24,831 nt of DNA from a virus: IMG/VR virus record IMGVR_UViG_3300015371_000164, positions 1-24,831 of that record. The stretch is one strand, 5' to 3'. Below, piece after piece: positions 7,252 to 13,971 of the stretch (its first letter is position 1; the number at the start of each line of letters is the position of its first letter). The notes beneath the pieces were generated by a model, which was not told the DNA's origin, ran no database searches, and saw nothing but the letters and a program-made list of their open reading frames with translations. The position numbers were made by a program, and so were the translations under genes.

Positions 7252-7893
7252 CTATTGCCACCGTTCCGCGAACCAGGGAAACAACTTCGCCGCGTCCGCG
7301 TTTTTCGGGACCTTCGCGAGAATGACTTTCGCGTCGCCGAACGGCGGACCCGCGACCGCGGACAACCGCGGACACCAGGACGACGGAAAGAGATCCGCGG
7401 ACGTGACCTGTTCGCCGATCCAGTCCTGGTCCCCCCAGAGTCGCGCGGCGACTTGCGGCGTCCACTTGTCGAACAACCGATGTTGCGTCGCCGGATTCCA
7501 GACCATGACCGACGAGTTGTACCGATGCACGGTCGCGAGTCCGTCTTTCCCCTCGAACGTCCCCCCCGGTTCGACCAGCGCGAACGACGACTGGACGTCG
7601 ACGATCGGATCGAGCGGCGCAACGACCAGCGAGTCGAGGTCGAGGTACAGCATCCGATCGCTGAACCCGTGTCGGCGGTTGAATAGTTCGACCTTCGCCC
7701 ACCAGCCGAACCCCGCGGGCGTCGCGATCGGGACCGTCTCGATCCCCGCCGGAATCAACCAGGGTTGATCCGTCAGACAGACGAACCGATGCGGGCGGGA
7801 CAGGTGCCGCGCGACCATCCGTTGTAACGTCGCCACGTACGTGACGGTGTACGGGACCCGCCCGCGAACCCAGACACACGCGACGGTTAACAT
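7252..7893 (-). CDS. GT8-like glycosyltransferase, paralogue B
   Basis: A 213-residue protein that parallels the gene at 9211-9921. It starts MLTVACVWVRGR, then ATLQRMVARHLSRPHRFVCL, the D-x-D in YLDLDSLVVAPLD (85-87), and HRYNSSVMVWNPATQ in the acceptor/sugar loop. GDQDWIGEQ and VILAKVPKNAD follow. Here the terminal motif is K-V-P-K-N instead of the S-F-H-G of paralogue A, so the last metal ligand seems to differ. It could use a different donor or be less active. It is coupled to the methyltransferase before it by a 7-base overlap, the same geometry seen at paralogue A. Confidence 0.85.
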   Translation of the reverse strand: MLTVACVWVRGRVPYTVTYVATLQRMVARHLSRPHRFVCLTDQPWLIPAGIETVPIATPAGFGWWAKVELFNRRHGFSDRMLYLDLDSLVVAPLDPIVDVQSSFALVEPGGTFEGKDGLATVHRYNSSVMVWNPATQHRLFDKWTPQVAARLWGDQDWIGEQVTSADLFPSSWCPRLSAVAGPPFGDAKVILAKVPKNADAAKLFPWFAERWQ

Positions 7894-8603
7894 ACGCGCC
7901 TCGCGACCGCGTATTCCCGATGGGACAGGACCGCGATCCGTTCGACGGCGTATCCCCGGAGGTCCTCGACCGCGGCGCGAACGCCGGGGTTCTGGAGATC
8001 ATCGAAGATCGTCAGATCGGCGGTCCGTTGCGAGTGCGTCAGCCACTCGGCTTCCGTTTTGACGGTCGGATAATCATGTTTCCCGTCGACGAACGCGACA
8101 TGGACTCGCGCGTTGTGGAGTCGCAACCAGTCGCGCCCGGTCCCCTGGACCCAGTCGATTTCCCGCGCTTCCGGCCATGGTTGAACGAACTCCGCGAGCG
8201 TCAACCAGGACCCGTCCGTCTCCGCGATGCTGTTCCGTTGGACCCGCGCCGCGGGGTCGATGACATCGACCGAGATCACGCGATGCGGAACCCGCGCGTC
8301 GAGCGCCGCCCACTTGAGACAGAGCGCCGAAAATCCCTTCGCGGTCCCAATATCAAGGATCGTGATCGGCTCCGATGCGGAGAACGGGCGATCGGCACAG
8401 TACCGCCGGACCGCCGCGTACAGGACGCGTCCGTGTTGCCAGTTCGGCGGATGGACCTTGATCGGACACGCCAGTCGCGCCGCTGCCGCTTCCAGGCGGT
8501 CGCGGTCCAGCGCGAACCCCATCCGGTCCTCGAACGCATCGATCGTCGGATAGACGCTCGCGCGTTCGGTCTGGAACGTGAGCGCGTATTGTTGCGGCGT
8601 CAT
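7887..8603 (-). CDS. Class I SAM methyltransferase (Methyltransf_24-like)
   Basis: The 238-residue protein has a helical N-terminus (YALTFQTERASVYPTIDAFE), then motif I TILDIGTAKGFSALCLKWA, motif II VISVDVID, and motif IV-like HVAFVDGKHDYPTVKTEAEW with FDDLQNPGV after it. The VDGKHDYPTVKTE segment is characteristic of the Methyltransf_24 group, often found in sugar-modification clusters. It starts by ATGA overlap after FkbM and overlaps the next gene by 7 bases. Target residue unknown; O- or N-methylation of a sugar is inferred from context. Confidence 0.88.
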   Translation of the reverse strand: MTPQQYALTFQTERASVYPTIDAFEDRMGFALDRDRLEAAAARLACPIKVHPPNWQHGRVLYAAVRRYCADRPFSASEPITILDIGTAKGFSALCLKWAALDARVPHRVISVDVIDPAARVQRNSIAETDGSWLTLAEFVQPWPEAREIDWVQGTGRDWLRLHNARVHVAFVDGKHDYPTVKTEAEWLTHSQRTADLTIFDDLQNPGVRAAVEDLRGYAVERIAVLSHREYAVARRVC

Positions 8604-9214
8604 GGTTGACCCCGCGGGATAAACACTTCGTCCGATCGGAACACATGCGCCCGGTCGTACCCGAGTGCGGCGATAAACGACCGAACCTCGTCCGCCGTCA
8701 CGCCGACCGCGTCCAGGGACTTGTTAATTTCGATCGCGAGGATCGGACGACAGCGGGTGATCGTGTTCACGCCGCCGCGGAGCGCCGCGAGTTCGCCGCC
8801 TTCGAGGTCGAGGTACACGAGGTCGCACACGGGAAACTGAAAGTCGTCGATCCGGAGCGTCGGGATCGTTCCCGCGCCCGCGACATGGGTCAGTCCGCTA
8901 TGCGACGGCCAGTGTGATCCGTCGCGGCGTTCGTGCGACAGGGACACGAACGCGGGTCCGGCCCCGAGTGCGGCCTGATACCGGAACACGTTCCGCTCCG
9001 GAGCGTTCAAGGTGAGGAACAGAAACGATTCCGGATCCGGTTCGAACGTATAGACCGCCTCGAACGCTTGCGCGAGGAACTTCGGCCAGACGCCCAGATG
9101 TCCGCCCGCCTGGACCGCGACCCGCCGCGCCGGGGTCAGCATGACGACCCGATCGAGGACGTCGAGGTCCCGCATCGCATAGCGGAGTCCGACCGGATCG
9201 CCATGGAACTTCAT
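8600..9214 (-). CDS. FkbM-family SAM-dependent methyltransferase
   Basis: The start is ATG 9214 (ATGA overlap with the GT8-like gene), giving 204 residues. The long upstream frame is a shadow. Motif I is VAVQAGGHLGVWPKFLA, followed by YTFEPDPESFLFL (acidic residue at the end of strand 2) and VYLDLEGGELAALRGG, the FkbM signature around the motif IV region. It ends with a typical ILAIEIN strand. FkbM enzymes O-methylate sugars or hydroxyl groups on polyketides and glycans. Between two glycosyltransferases, capping or modifying a glycan hydroxyl is the natural inference. Confidence 0.88.
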   Translation of the reverse strand: MKFHGDPVGLRYAMRDLDVLDRVVMLTPARRVAVQAGGHLGVWPKFLAQAFEAVYTFEPDPESFLFLTLNAPERNVFRYQAALGAGPAFVSLSHERRDGSHWPSHSGLTHVAGAGTIPTLRIDDFQFPVCDLVYLDLEGGELAALRGGVNTITRCRPILAIEINKSLDAVGVTADEVRSFIAALGYDRAHVFRSDEVFIPRGQP

Positions 9215-9921
9215 CGGTAGTTGTCCCGAACCCAGTCGATCGTTTGCGCGGCGTAACTCCAGGGATCGATCCGTCCATGAAACGACACGAGTCGCGCGTC
9301 CGGCGGGAGCTGGTTCCCGTTCGGCGTGATATGGACGCGGTACGAATAGACGCCGTCTTTCCGACCGAACGTCGCTTCGCCGGGTCCGAGCACATGCGAG
9401 ATCCAGCCCTGGTCCGACCCGAACCGCCCCGCGCGGAGTGCGTCGCGCGGCGACGTCCGCGGATTGAACGTCGTCCAGACCTTCGAACGGACGCCCGCCG
9501 ACATCAGGATCAACGACCCGTTGTACCAACTCCGCGGGTCGGTCTCGCCCCACATGACGAACGGTTCGGTCCGATTGAAGATCGGCGCGAGGTCCCCGAC
9601 GACGACCGTGTCCAGGTCGATCGCGACGAACCGGTCCCCCAGGAGATCCCGGATCGCGGGATCGAACAGTTTCAACCGGCGATAACAACTCGGATTCCCG
9701 CCGCCGTGCGGACTCGGAATCGCCGCGTGATCGGTCCAGAGCGGGATCGTCTCGACGCGGTCGAGTCCCGTCGCGTCGTCCGTGATACAGACGAACCGAT
9801 GCGGGGTCCGATAGTGCCGCGCGATCATGCGTTGCAACGTCAACACTTGTTCCGGTCCGAAGACCGACCGATACGTCGCGCCGCCGTACGGTTTCCATTT
9901 GAAACAGACGACCGTTAGCAT
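9211..9921 (-). CDS. GT8-like glycosyltransferase, paralogue A
   Basis: This 236-residue protein begins MLTVVCFKWKPYGG and has TLQRMIARHYRTPHRFVCIT, the catalytic metal-binding D-x-D in VAIDLDTVVVGD (102-104), and YNGSLILMSAG (acceptor/sugar loop) near 133-143. FGSDQGWISHVLG and LVSFHGRIDPW close the domain. This order is that of glycogenin-like GT8 retaining transferases: DxD, then an N/G-S loop, DQ, and an H in the last metal site. It is paralogous to the gene at 7252-7893. The stop overlaps the FkbM gene's start (ATGA). Donor and acceptor are unknown. Confidence 0.85.
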   Translation of the reverse strand: MLTVVCFKWKPYGGATYRSVFGPEQVLTLQRMIARHYRTPHRFVCITDDATGLDRVETIPLWTDHAAIPSPHGGGNPSCYRRLKLFDPAIRDLLGDRFVAIDLDTVVVGDLAPIFNRTEPFVMWGETDPRSWYNGSLILMSAGVRSKVWTTFNPRTSPRDALRAGRFGSDQGWISHVLGPGEATFGRKDGVYSYRVHITPNGNQLPPDARLVSFHGRIDPWSYAAQTIDWVRDNYR

Positions 9922-10532
9922 TTCCGCTCCGGGGTCCGCTCGCGTCCGACATGATTCGCGACGTTATGCGTCACGCGGACGGTCAGTCGATCCGACTCGT
10001 ATCCGATGCGCCGATGATGCGCGACGAGTTCGTCGGTCCGGGTGATCGCGGGTTGTGCGGACCAGTGAATCCGCCCGATCTGCGATCCCGGCCGATACGT
10101 TCGCCACACGACCGGTTGACGTCCCTGTTTATGGAACGTCAGACACGGTTCGCGCCGGTCGCCGTCCTTGTACCGCCCGTACAGCCGCAAGCAATAGACG
10201 CGACGGTCGCTCGCGACGTGCCGGAACAGACTCCACGGGAACGGGCGGACCGTTTCGATGTCGTTTTCGAGAAACAGGATCCAGGACGGGTTCGTCGCCG
10301 CCGCCGCATCAATCAACGCCCGCCGAACCGGGAGCATTCCGAACCGCGTCAGCGTTTTGGCGACGGTGCGGAACCCATACGACGCGACCAGCTCCGCGAC
10401 GCGCGAGTCCGTCGACGCGTCGTCGCCATGGAACAACCGGAACAGACGGAGATCGTTATGTGCCGCGAACGTCGTCAACGTCCGGGCGGTCAACTCGTAC
10501 CGATCACACGTTTGCAAACACAGCGCGATCAC
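9915..10532 (-). CDS. GT-A fold (GT2-like) glycosyltransferase
   Basis: From GTG 10532 the product is 205 residues: VIALCLQTCDRYELTARTL, then FRLFHGDDASTD (the nucleotide-sugar-binding D-D of GT2 enzymes), and WILFLENDIE in the place of the DxD metal site. The middle segment (RVYCLRLYGRYKDGDRREP) is basic and aromatic. It is short for a complete GT2 enzyme (usually 250-300), so it may be a compact soluble catalytic domain. It has no membrane anchor. Its start overlaps the DUF115-like gene by 29 bases and its end overlaps the GT8-like gene by 7. The sugar and acceptor cannot be read from sequence. Confidence 0.8.
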   Translation of the reverse strand: MIALCLQTCDRYELTARTLTTFAAHNDLRLFRLFHGDDASTDSRVAELVASYGFRTVAKTLTRFGMLPVRRALIDAAAATNPSWILFLENDIETVRPFPWSLFRHVASDRRVYCLRLYGRYKDGDRREPCLTFHKQGRQPVVWRTYRPGSQIGRIHWSAQPAITRTDELVAHHRRIGYESDRLTVRVTHNVANHVGRERTPERKC

Positions 10533-11127
10533 GGTCGAGGACCTCCGCAAGCGGACGACACGGAAAACACTCCAGGCGCGTCGAGCGGGAACAGTTGACG
10601 ACCTCGATCCCGGCGGTCGTCAGCGGGTCGACCATGGTTGCGAGGTACTTCCGAAACATTTCGTACGGCGATCGATGTTGAACCGGTTTCGTCTCGAAAA
10701 AATGGTGTCGCCCCTGGACGGGACCCATGTCGTACCCGAGCAACACGATCCGCCCCGCGCCCAGATGGACCGCCAGATTGATCGCCGCCGATCCGGAGTT
10801 GTGACCCGTGCGCAAACAGTCGGGCGTAAAGTCGACGCCGCGTTCGCCCGTGTTTTTGAGCGTGACGACGTTCGGCCAGCGTTGCCGCTCCAGGCGGAAC
10901 ATACTCGCGGACACCTTGTACCGGGGACCCTCGAACGTGCCGCGATAGTTCGACCACCAGGACGCGTCACTCGAATAGAGAACCGCGGCCCATGGCGCAA
11001 GCCGAACCGCGTCGTTGATCGCGATGACGACCCCGAGGTCCCGGACCGCCTCGACGTCCTCGCGGGTCAACGACGGTCCCGGCGCGAGACAGACGACGGT
11101 TCCGCCCTCCGTCAGCCGCGGGATCAT
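10504..11127 (-). CDS. DUF115/GT42-like Rossmann protein, glycan-modification cassette
   Basis: The ATG at 11127 overlaps the connector's TGA (ATGA), giving 207 residues; the longer frame to 11307 is a shadow of the connector gene. The N-terminus has VVCLAPGPSLTREDVEAVRD, then VVIAINDAVRLAPW and VLYSSDASWW. The second half has GAGRIVLLGYDMG followed by HHFF. This nucleotide-binding layout (xGPSL ... IxxNxA ... D ... GYD/GxD ... H) is shared by DUF115/MptE-like proteins and GT42-type sialyltransferases such as Cst-II. The latter transfer a sugar from a CMP-sugar. A glycosyltransferase-like role fits the neighbours; the exact reaction is not clear from sequence. Confidence 0.75.
   Translation of the reverse strand: MIPRLTEGGTVVCLAPGPSLTREDVEAVRDLGVVIAINDAVRLAPWAAVLYSSDASWWSNYRGTFEGPRYKVSASMFRLERQRWPNVVTLKNTGERGVDFTPDCLRTGHNSGSAAINLAVHLGAGRIVLLGYDMGPVQGRHHFFETKPVQHRSPYEMFRKYLATMVDPLTTAGIEVVNCSRSTRLECFPCRPLAEVLDRDRAVFANV
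10541..10546 (-). promoter_or_regulatory. Shine-Dalgarno GGAGGT fixing a GTG start
   Basis: GGAGGT lies 8 bases before GTG 10532. This favours that start over the TTG at 10550, which would place the motif inside the coding region. It is one of the strongest ribosome-binding sites in the window and lies within the upstream gene. Confidence 0.7.
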
Positions 11128-11480
11128 GAGACCGCCGGATCGCGTAACCGATACAACAACGCGGTGACGCGGGTCGGGAGCATCCCGTATTCCGGCGTCG
11201 CGGCGGCGGACTGACTCGCGTCGTCGTCGCCGCGGAACCGATAGAGATCCGCGAACTCCATCAGGACGGCGGCGCGAACCTCGCGCGGCGCGGTGTCCGC
11301 GGTCCATCCCGCGACCGTCGCGGTCCAGGCGGCGTTATCGTCGCGACGTTGCGCCACGTATCCCAGGACGACGCGTTCGGCTTCGTCGAGGATCTGTTGC
11401 AACATCGCATCGTTCGCCGTGATATCGAGCGGGAGCGCGAGTCGTTGTTTCGCGTCACGCAACGTCACCAGGATCGCCAT
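11124..11480 (-). CDS. Head-tail connector protein, gp6-like
   Basis: The 118-residue protein starts MAILVTLRDAKQRLAL and continues ITANDAMLQQILDEAERVVLGYV, then AAVLMEFADLYRFRGDD, and ends TALLYRLRDPAVS. This is the helix pattern of phage_gp6-like (HK97 gp6/SPP1 gp15) adaptors, which form the ring under the portal. The LRDPA ending is typical. The start overlaps the collagen-like stop (TAATG) and the stop overlaps the next start (ATGA). In related phages the next gene is head closure; here seven sugar/methyl-transfer genes intervene. Confidence 0.85.
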   Translation of the reverse strand: MAILVTLRDAKQRLALPLDITANDAMLQQILDEAERVVLGYVAQRRDDNAAWTATVAGWTADTAPREVRAAVLMEFADLYRFRGDDDASQSAAATPEYGMLPTRVTALLYRLRDPAVS

Positions 11481-12259
11481 TAGCTATAGCCTCGACCGCC
11501 GGGATCGCCTTTGGGACCGATCGGTCCCGGCGGGCCTTGAATGCTTTGACCCTCGCGGCCATCCGCGCCGCGCTTGACTGCCAATTGCCACGCTTTGCGA
11601 TCGCCCGTCGGTTCGCCTGGACGCGTCCCGGTCGACACCAGACACAGCCAGAGGGACCCGCCGTAAGTGACGTTCTCTCCGGGTTCATACGTCCGTCCCG
11701 CCTTCCAGACCCCGCAATAGACGAGACCGCGCATCCGTCCGCCCTCGACCGGCGTCCCGTCCTTCCAGGTCCATTCCATCGATCCGTCGTCAGTCGGGAC
11801 GAGTTTCAGATTCCCGACCGTCGCGTCGCGTCCGTCCTTCCCGTTCACGCCGTCCAGCCCGCGGTCGCCGGGGAGTCCGCGATCGCCGGGGACGCCGGGG
11901 AGTCCGTCGCGTCCGTCGCGTCCGGGCGGTCCGGGGTCCCCTTGCGGTCCCCGCTCCCCCGGTGCGCCGTCCTTCGGAATCGGGATCGCCGCCAGTGCCG
12001 CGGCGACGGCGGCGTCGACGACCGTGTCGATCGCGCGGAGCGTCTCGACGACGCTATCGACGCGATCGCGGAGTTCGTCCAACGCGACGGGGTCGACGTC
12101 CCGTCCGGGCGGTCCCGCGGGTCCAGGAGCGCCGTCGACGCCGTCCCGCGGACGCGGTTGTGATTCGAGCGCCGCGATCCGCGACGCGAGTTTGTCCCCG
12201 ACCGCTTTCACGGTCGCGAACACTTCATCGATCAAGGTTTCAAGCGACGTCGTACGCAT
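11480..12259 (-). CDS. Collagen-like protein with C-terminal carbohydrate-binding-like module
   Basis: This 259-residue protein starts with a helical segment (1-35), then a short Gly-X-Y block (40-53), a coiled-coil-like helix (55-93), and a long collagen-type block (96-146: GAPGERGPQGDPGPPGRDGR and on). Residues ~178-228 (VYCGVWKAGRTYEPGENVTY, then GGSLWLCLV) have the aromatic pattern of a ChiA1/CBM5-12-type module. A last Gly-X-Y block closes it (GPPGPIGPKGDPGGRG). Collagen-like phage proteins form trimeric fibres. Encoded between portal and connector, it may be a head or neck fibre. Its start lies in the portal gene, with GGGGGC about 9 bases upstream, and its TAA overlaps the next ATG. 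Confidence 0.9.
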   Translation of the reverse strand: MRTTSLETLIDEVFATVKAVGDKLASRIAALESQPRPRDGVDGAPGPAGPPGRDVDPVALDELRDRVDSVVETLRAIDTVVDAAVAAALAAIPIPKDGAPGERGPQGDPGPPGRDGRDGLPGVPGDRGLPGDRGLDGVNGKDGRDATVGNLKLVPTDDGSMEWTWKDGTPVEGGRMRGLVYCGVWKAGRTYEPGENVTYGGSLWLCLVSTGTRPGEPTGDRKAWQLAVKRGADGREGQSIQGPPGPIGPKGDPGGRGYS

Positions 12260-13676
12260 GGAGTAACGCCCCCGTTTTGACGCGCCAGTCGTCGAGGACC
12301 TTCGCGGGAATGTCGTCCGGCGGTTGATCCGCGGACGTCGACGCCGGGAGTTGCGGCGGGTTCGCCGCTTGCGCCGCGAGTTGCGGCGGGATCGGCGGCG
12401 GGTTCGTCGCGTCCTCGATCTGTTTCTCGTCGCGGGCGCTTAACGCTTCGAGGGAATAGTTCTGTTGTTGCATGTACGGCGTGTTCCCCCCAGTGACGGG
12501 TCCGAGACCGAAAAACTTTTTCCGGGCTTCGTTCGGGGAGACCGCGCCCGATCCGATCGAGTCCGCCGCCGCCTTGACGCGGGTCGGCGTGTCCATGCGA
12601 ATCAGATCGTCGAGGTCGAATTCCGTTCCGAGGACTTGCGGGGATCGATCGGCGAGTGCCAGTCCTTCGTCGAGTAGGACTTCGATCGACTCAATGTGCG
12701 TTTGCAAACACTGGGAGTAGTACTGTTGATCGAGCGCCTCAATGTTGTTGTAGTTCGGCGGCGGACCGACGTTGATTTTGTACGGCGGAACGTGAAACGC
12801 GATACAGACGTTCTCCGCGGTCCATTTGAGTTGTTCGATCAATTGCGCATCGACGGCGGTCATGGTCATTTGTTCGAACTTGAGTCCGTCCCCCAGGACC
12901 GCGACTTTCCCGACGTTCGATCCGGTGAAATTGTCGGACCAGTAGTCTTTCAGCCGGTCCGCGGTGTCCTGGTTGATATGTCCGGGCGCGGTCAACACGC
13001 CGCCGGGATTCGATCCGTTCCCGAAAAAGATCGCGGAGTTGTCCTGGATCCGGAGACCTTGGATCGCGGACACGCCGCAGGCCGTGATCGGCGACACGCC
13101 GCACAGCGGATGCCAGAGACAGTTCATCCGGTCGTGAATGATTTCGCTCGCGGGGATCGCGGGATCGCCGTCCGGGAGTTCCGACAACGTGTCCGCACTC
13201 ACGCTATAAAACACTTCGCCGTTCGGCGCGACGAGCGGTTGTACCCGCCCGGAGTCGAGGACGTACAGGTCCGTCACGACGCCGCGTTGATCGCGTTGTT
13301 TCAGAACGTACGTATTCCCGTACTCGAGTTTCGCGGTAATCCACTGTTCGAGAAACTGAATCCGGGATTGAAAGTGATTCGGTTTCCGGAGGACCGGCGA
13401 GTACGCGGGGTTCTCGACTTCGGTCCAGATCCCGTCCCCGTCGTTCTCGACGAGTCGGATCCGAAGTTTCCCGATGTCGGACGCGATCAACGTGACGCAC
13501 GCATAGACCGCCGCGTACGTCAGAACGTTATCGAGTCGAACGTCCGTATTCGTTTGCCACGCGCCCGGAAAGGATTCCCGGATGATCGGGTACCAGCCCC
13601 CGCGCGAGGACGGGACCGATTGAAGCGTCGAGCGTGTCGCCTTCGTGCGTGTGATCTCGAACCCGAGCAATCGCAT
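12240..13676 (-). CDS. Portal protein, HK97 family
   Basis: The 478-residue product matches the HK97-type phage portal (PF04860). It has VYACVTLIASDIGKLRIRL near residues 56-76, ending in the typical L-x-R-L-V, then PNHFQSRIQFLEQWITAKLE, GNTYVLKQRDQRG and VLDSGRVQPLV. It also has the wing/clip region with GLRIQDNSAIFFGNGSNPGG, AENVCIAFHVPPYKI, and EARKKFFGLGPVTGG. The C-terminus is Pro/Ala-rich (PPPIPPQLAAQAANPP), as in many portals. Twelve copies would form the DNA gate at one vertex. The gene is downstream of the capsid gene instead of upstream. Its end overlaps the collagen-like gene by 20 bases. Confidence 0.97.
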   Translation of the reverse strand: MRLLGFEITRTKATRSTLQSVPSSRGGWYPIIRESFPGAWQTNTDVRLDNVLTYAAVYACVTLIASDIGKLRIRLVENDGDGIWTEVENPAYSPVLRKPNHFQSRIQFLEQWITAKLEYGNTYVLKQRDQRGVVTDLYVLDSGRVQPLVAPNGEVFYSVSADTLSELPDGDPAIPASEIIHDRMNCLWHPLCGVSPITACGVSAIQGLRIQDNSAIFFGNGSNPGGVLTAPGHINQDTADRLKDYWSDNFTGSNVGKVAVLGDGLKFEQMTMTAVDAQLIEQLKWTAENVCIAFHVPPYKINVGPPPNYNNIEALDQQYYSQCLQTHIESIEVLLDEGLALADRSPQVLGTEFDLDDLIRMDTPTRVKAAADSIGSGAVSPNEARKKFFGLGPVTGGNTPYMQQQNYSLEALSARDEKQIEDATNPPPIPPQLAAQAANPPQLPASTSADQPPDDIPAKVLDDWRVKTGALLHAYDVA

Positions 13677-13907
13677 TCATTCATCGGCCGCGAGGTCGCG
13701 ACGGCGGTACCGTCGTCGCGTCGGGACCGCCTCCGTGTGTCGCGCCTTTGCTCGCGCGGTCGCGTCCGTATCGGTACTGAGTGCGACTTTTCCTTGATAC
13801 CGGAGCGCCGCGGCGTCCTCGACGGGAAGTGTCAGCGGTTCCCCGGTCGGAATGAACCGCCCGCGATATACACAGTCGTCGAGCGCCGTTACCGTGATCA
13901 TCCGCAT
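13677..13907 (-). CDS. Small protein between capsid and portal, unknown
   Basis: A 76-residue protein, MRMITVTALDDCVYRGRF then IPTGEPLTLPVEDAAALRYQ, followed by a basic tail (RRRYRRRDLAADE). The first half reads like a small beta-barrel (strands around VTAL, VYRGRFI, PLTLP) with a helix. Proteins of this shape and position are common in phage head modules and are usually unnamed. The start lacks a good Shine-Dalgarno, because the bases upstream are the terminator tail; ATG at 13901 is an alternative start. The portal ATG follows its TGA immediately. I infer a head-assembly accessory and cannot name a function. Confidence 0.65.
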   Translation of the reverse strand: MRMITVTALDDCVYRGRFIPTGEPLTLPVEDAAALRYQGKVALSTDTDATARAKARHTEAVPTRRRYRRRDLAADE

Positions 13908-13912
13908 AGAGG

Positions 13913-13954
13913 AAAACGGGCGTCGGACGGAGACCCAGACCCGCGTCCGACGCC
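13913..13954 (-). terminator. Intrinsic terminator after the capsid gene
   Basis: An 11-bp perfect GC-rich stem (GGCGTCGGACG, 13954-13944, with CGTCCGACGCC, 13929-13919) and a 14-base loop are followed on the transcript by CGTTTTCC. It begins 17 bases after the capsid stop codon and ends just before the next gene. The U-tract is only four long, so partial termination with read-through to the portal is likely. That would raise capsid mRNA over portal mRNA. Confidence 0.75.
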
Positions 13955-13971
13955 GTGAGACGGGGATCGAG

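Noticed and set aside
6509-8002. Upstream part of the minus-strand frame that ends at 6176
   Set aside because: It is an out-of-frame reading of the GT2 and GT8 genes; only the last 110 residues (from ATG 6508) resemble a protein family.
9215-9952. Upstream part of the minus-strand frame that ends at 8600
   Set aside because: It runs through the GT8-like gene in another frame with low-complexity translation. The FkbM domain begins at the coupled ATG 9214.
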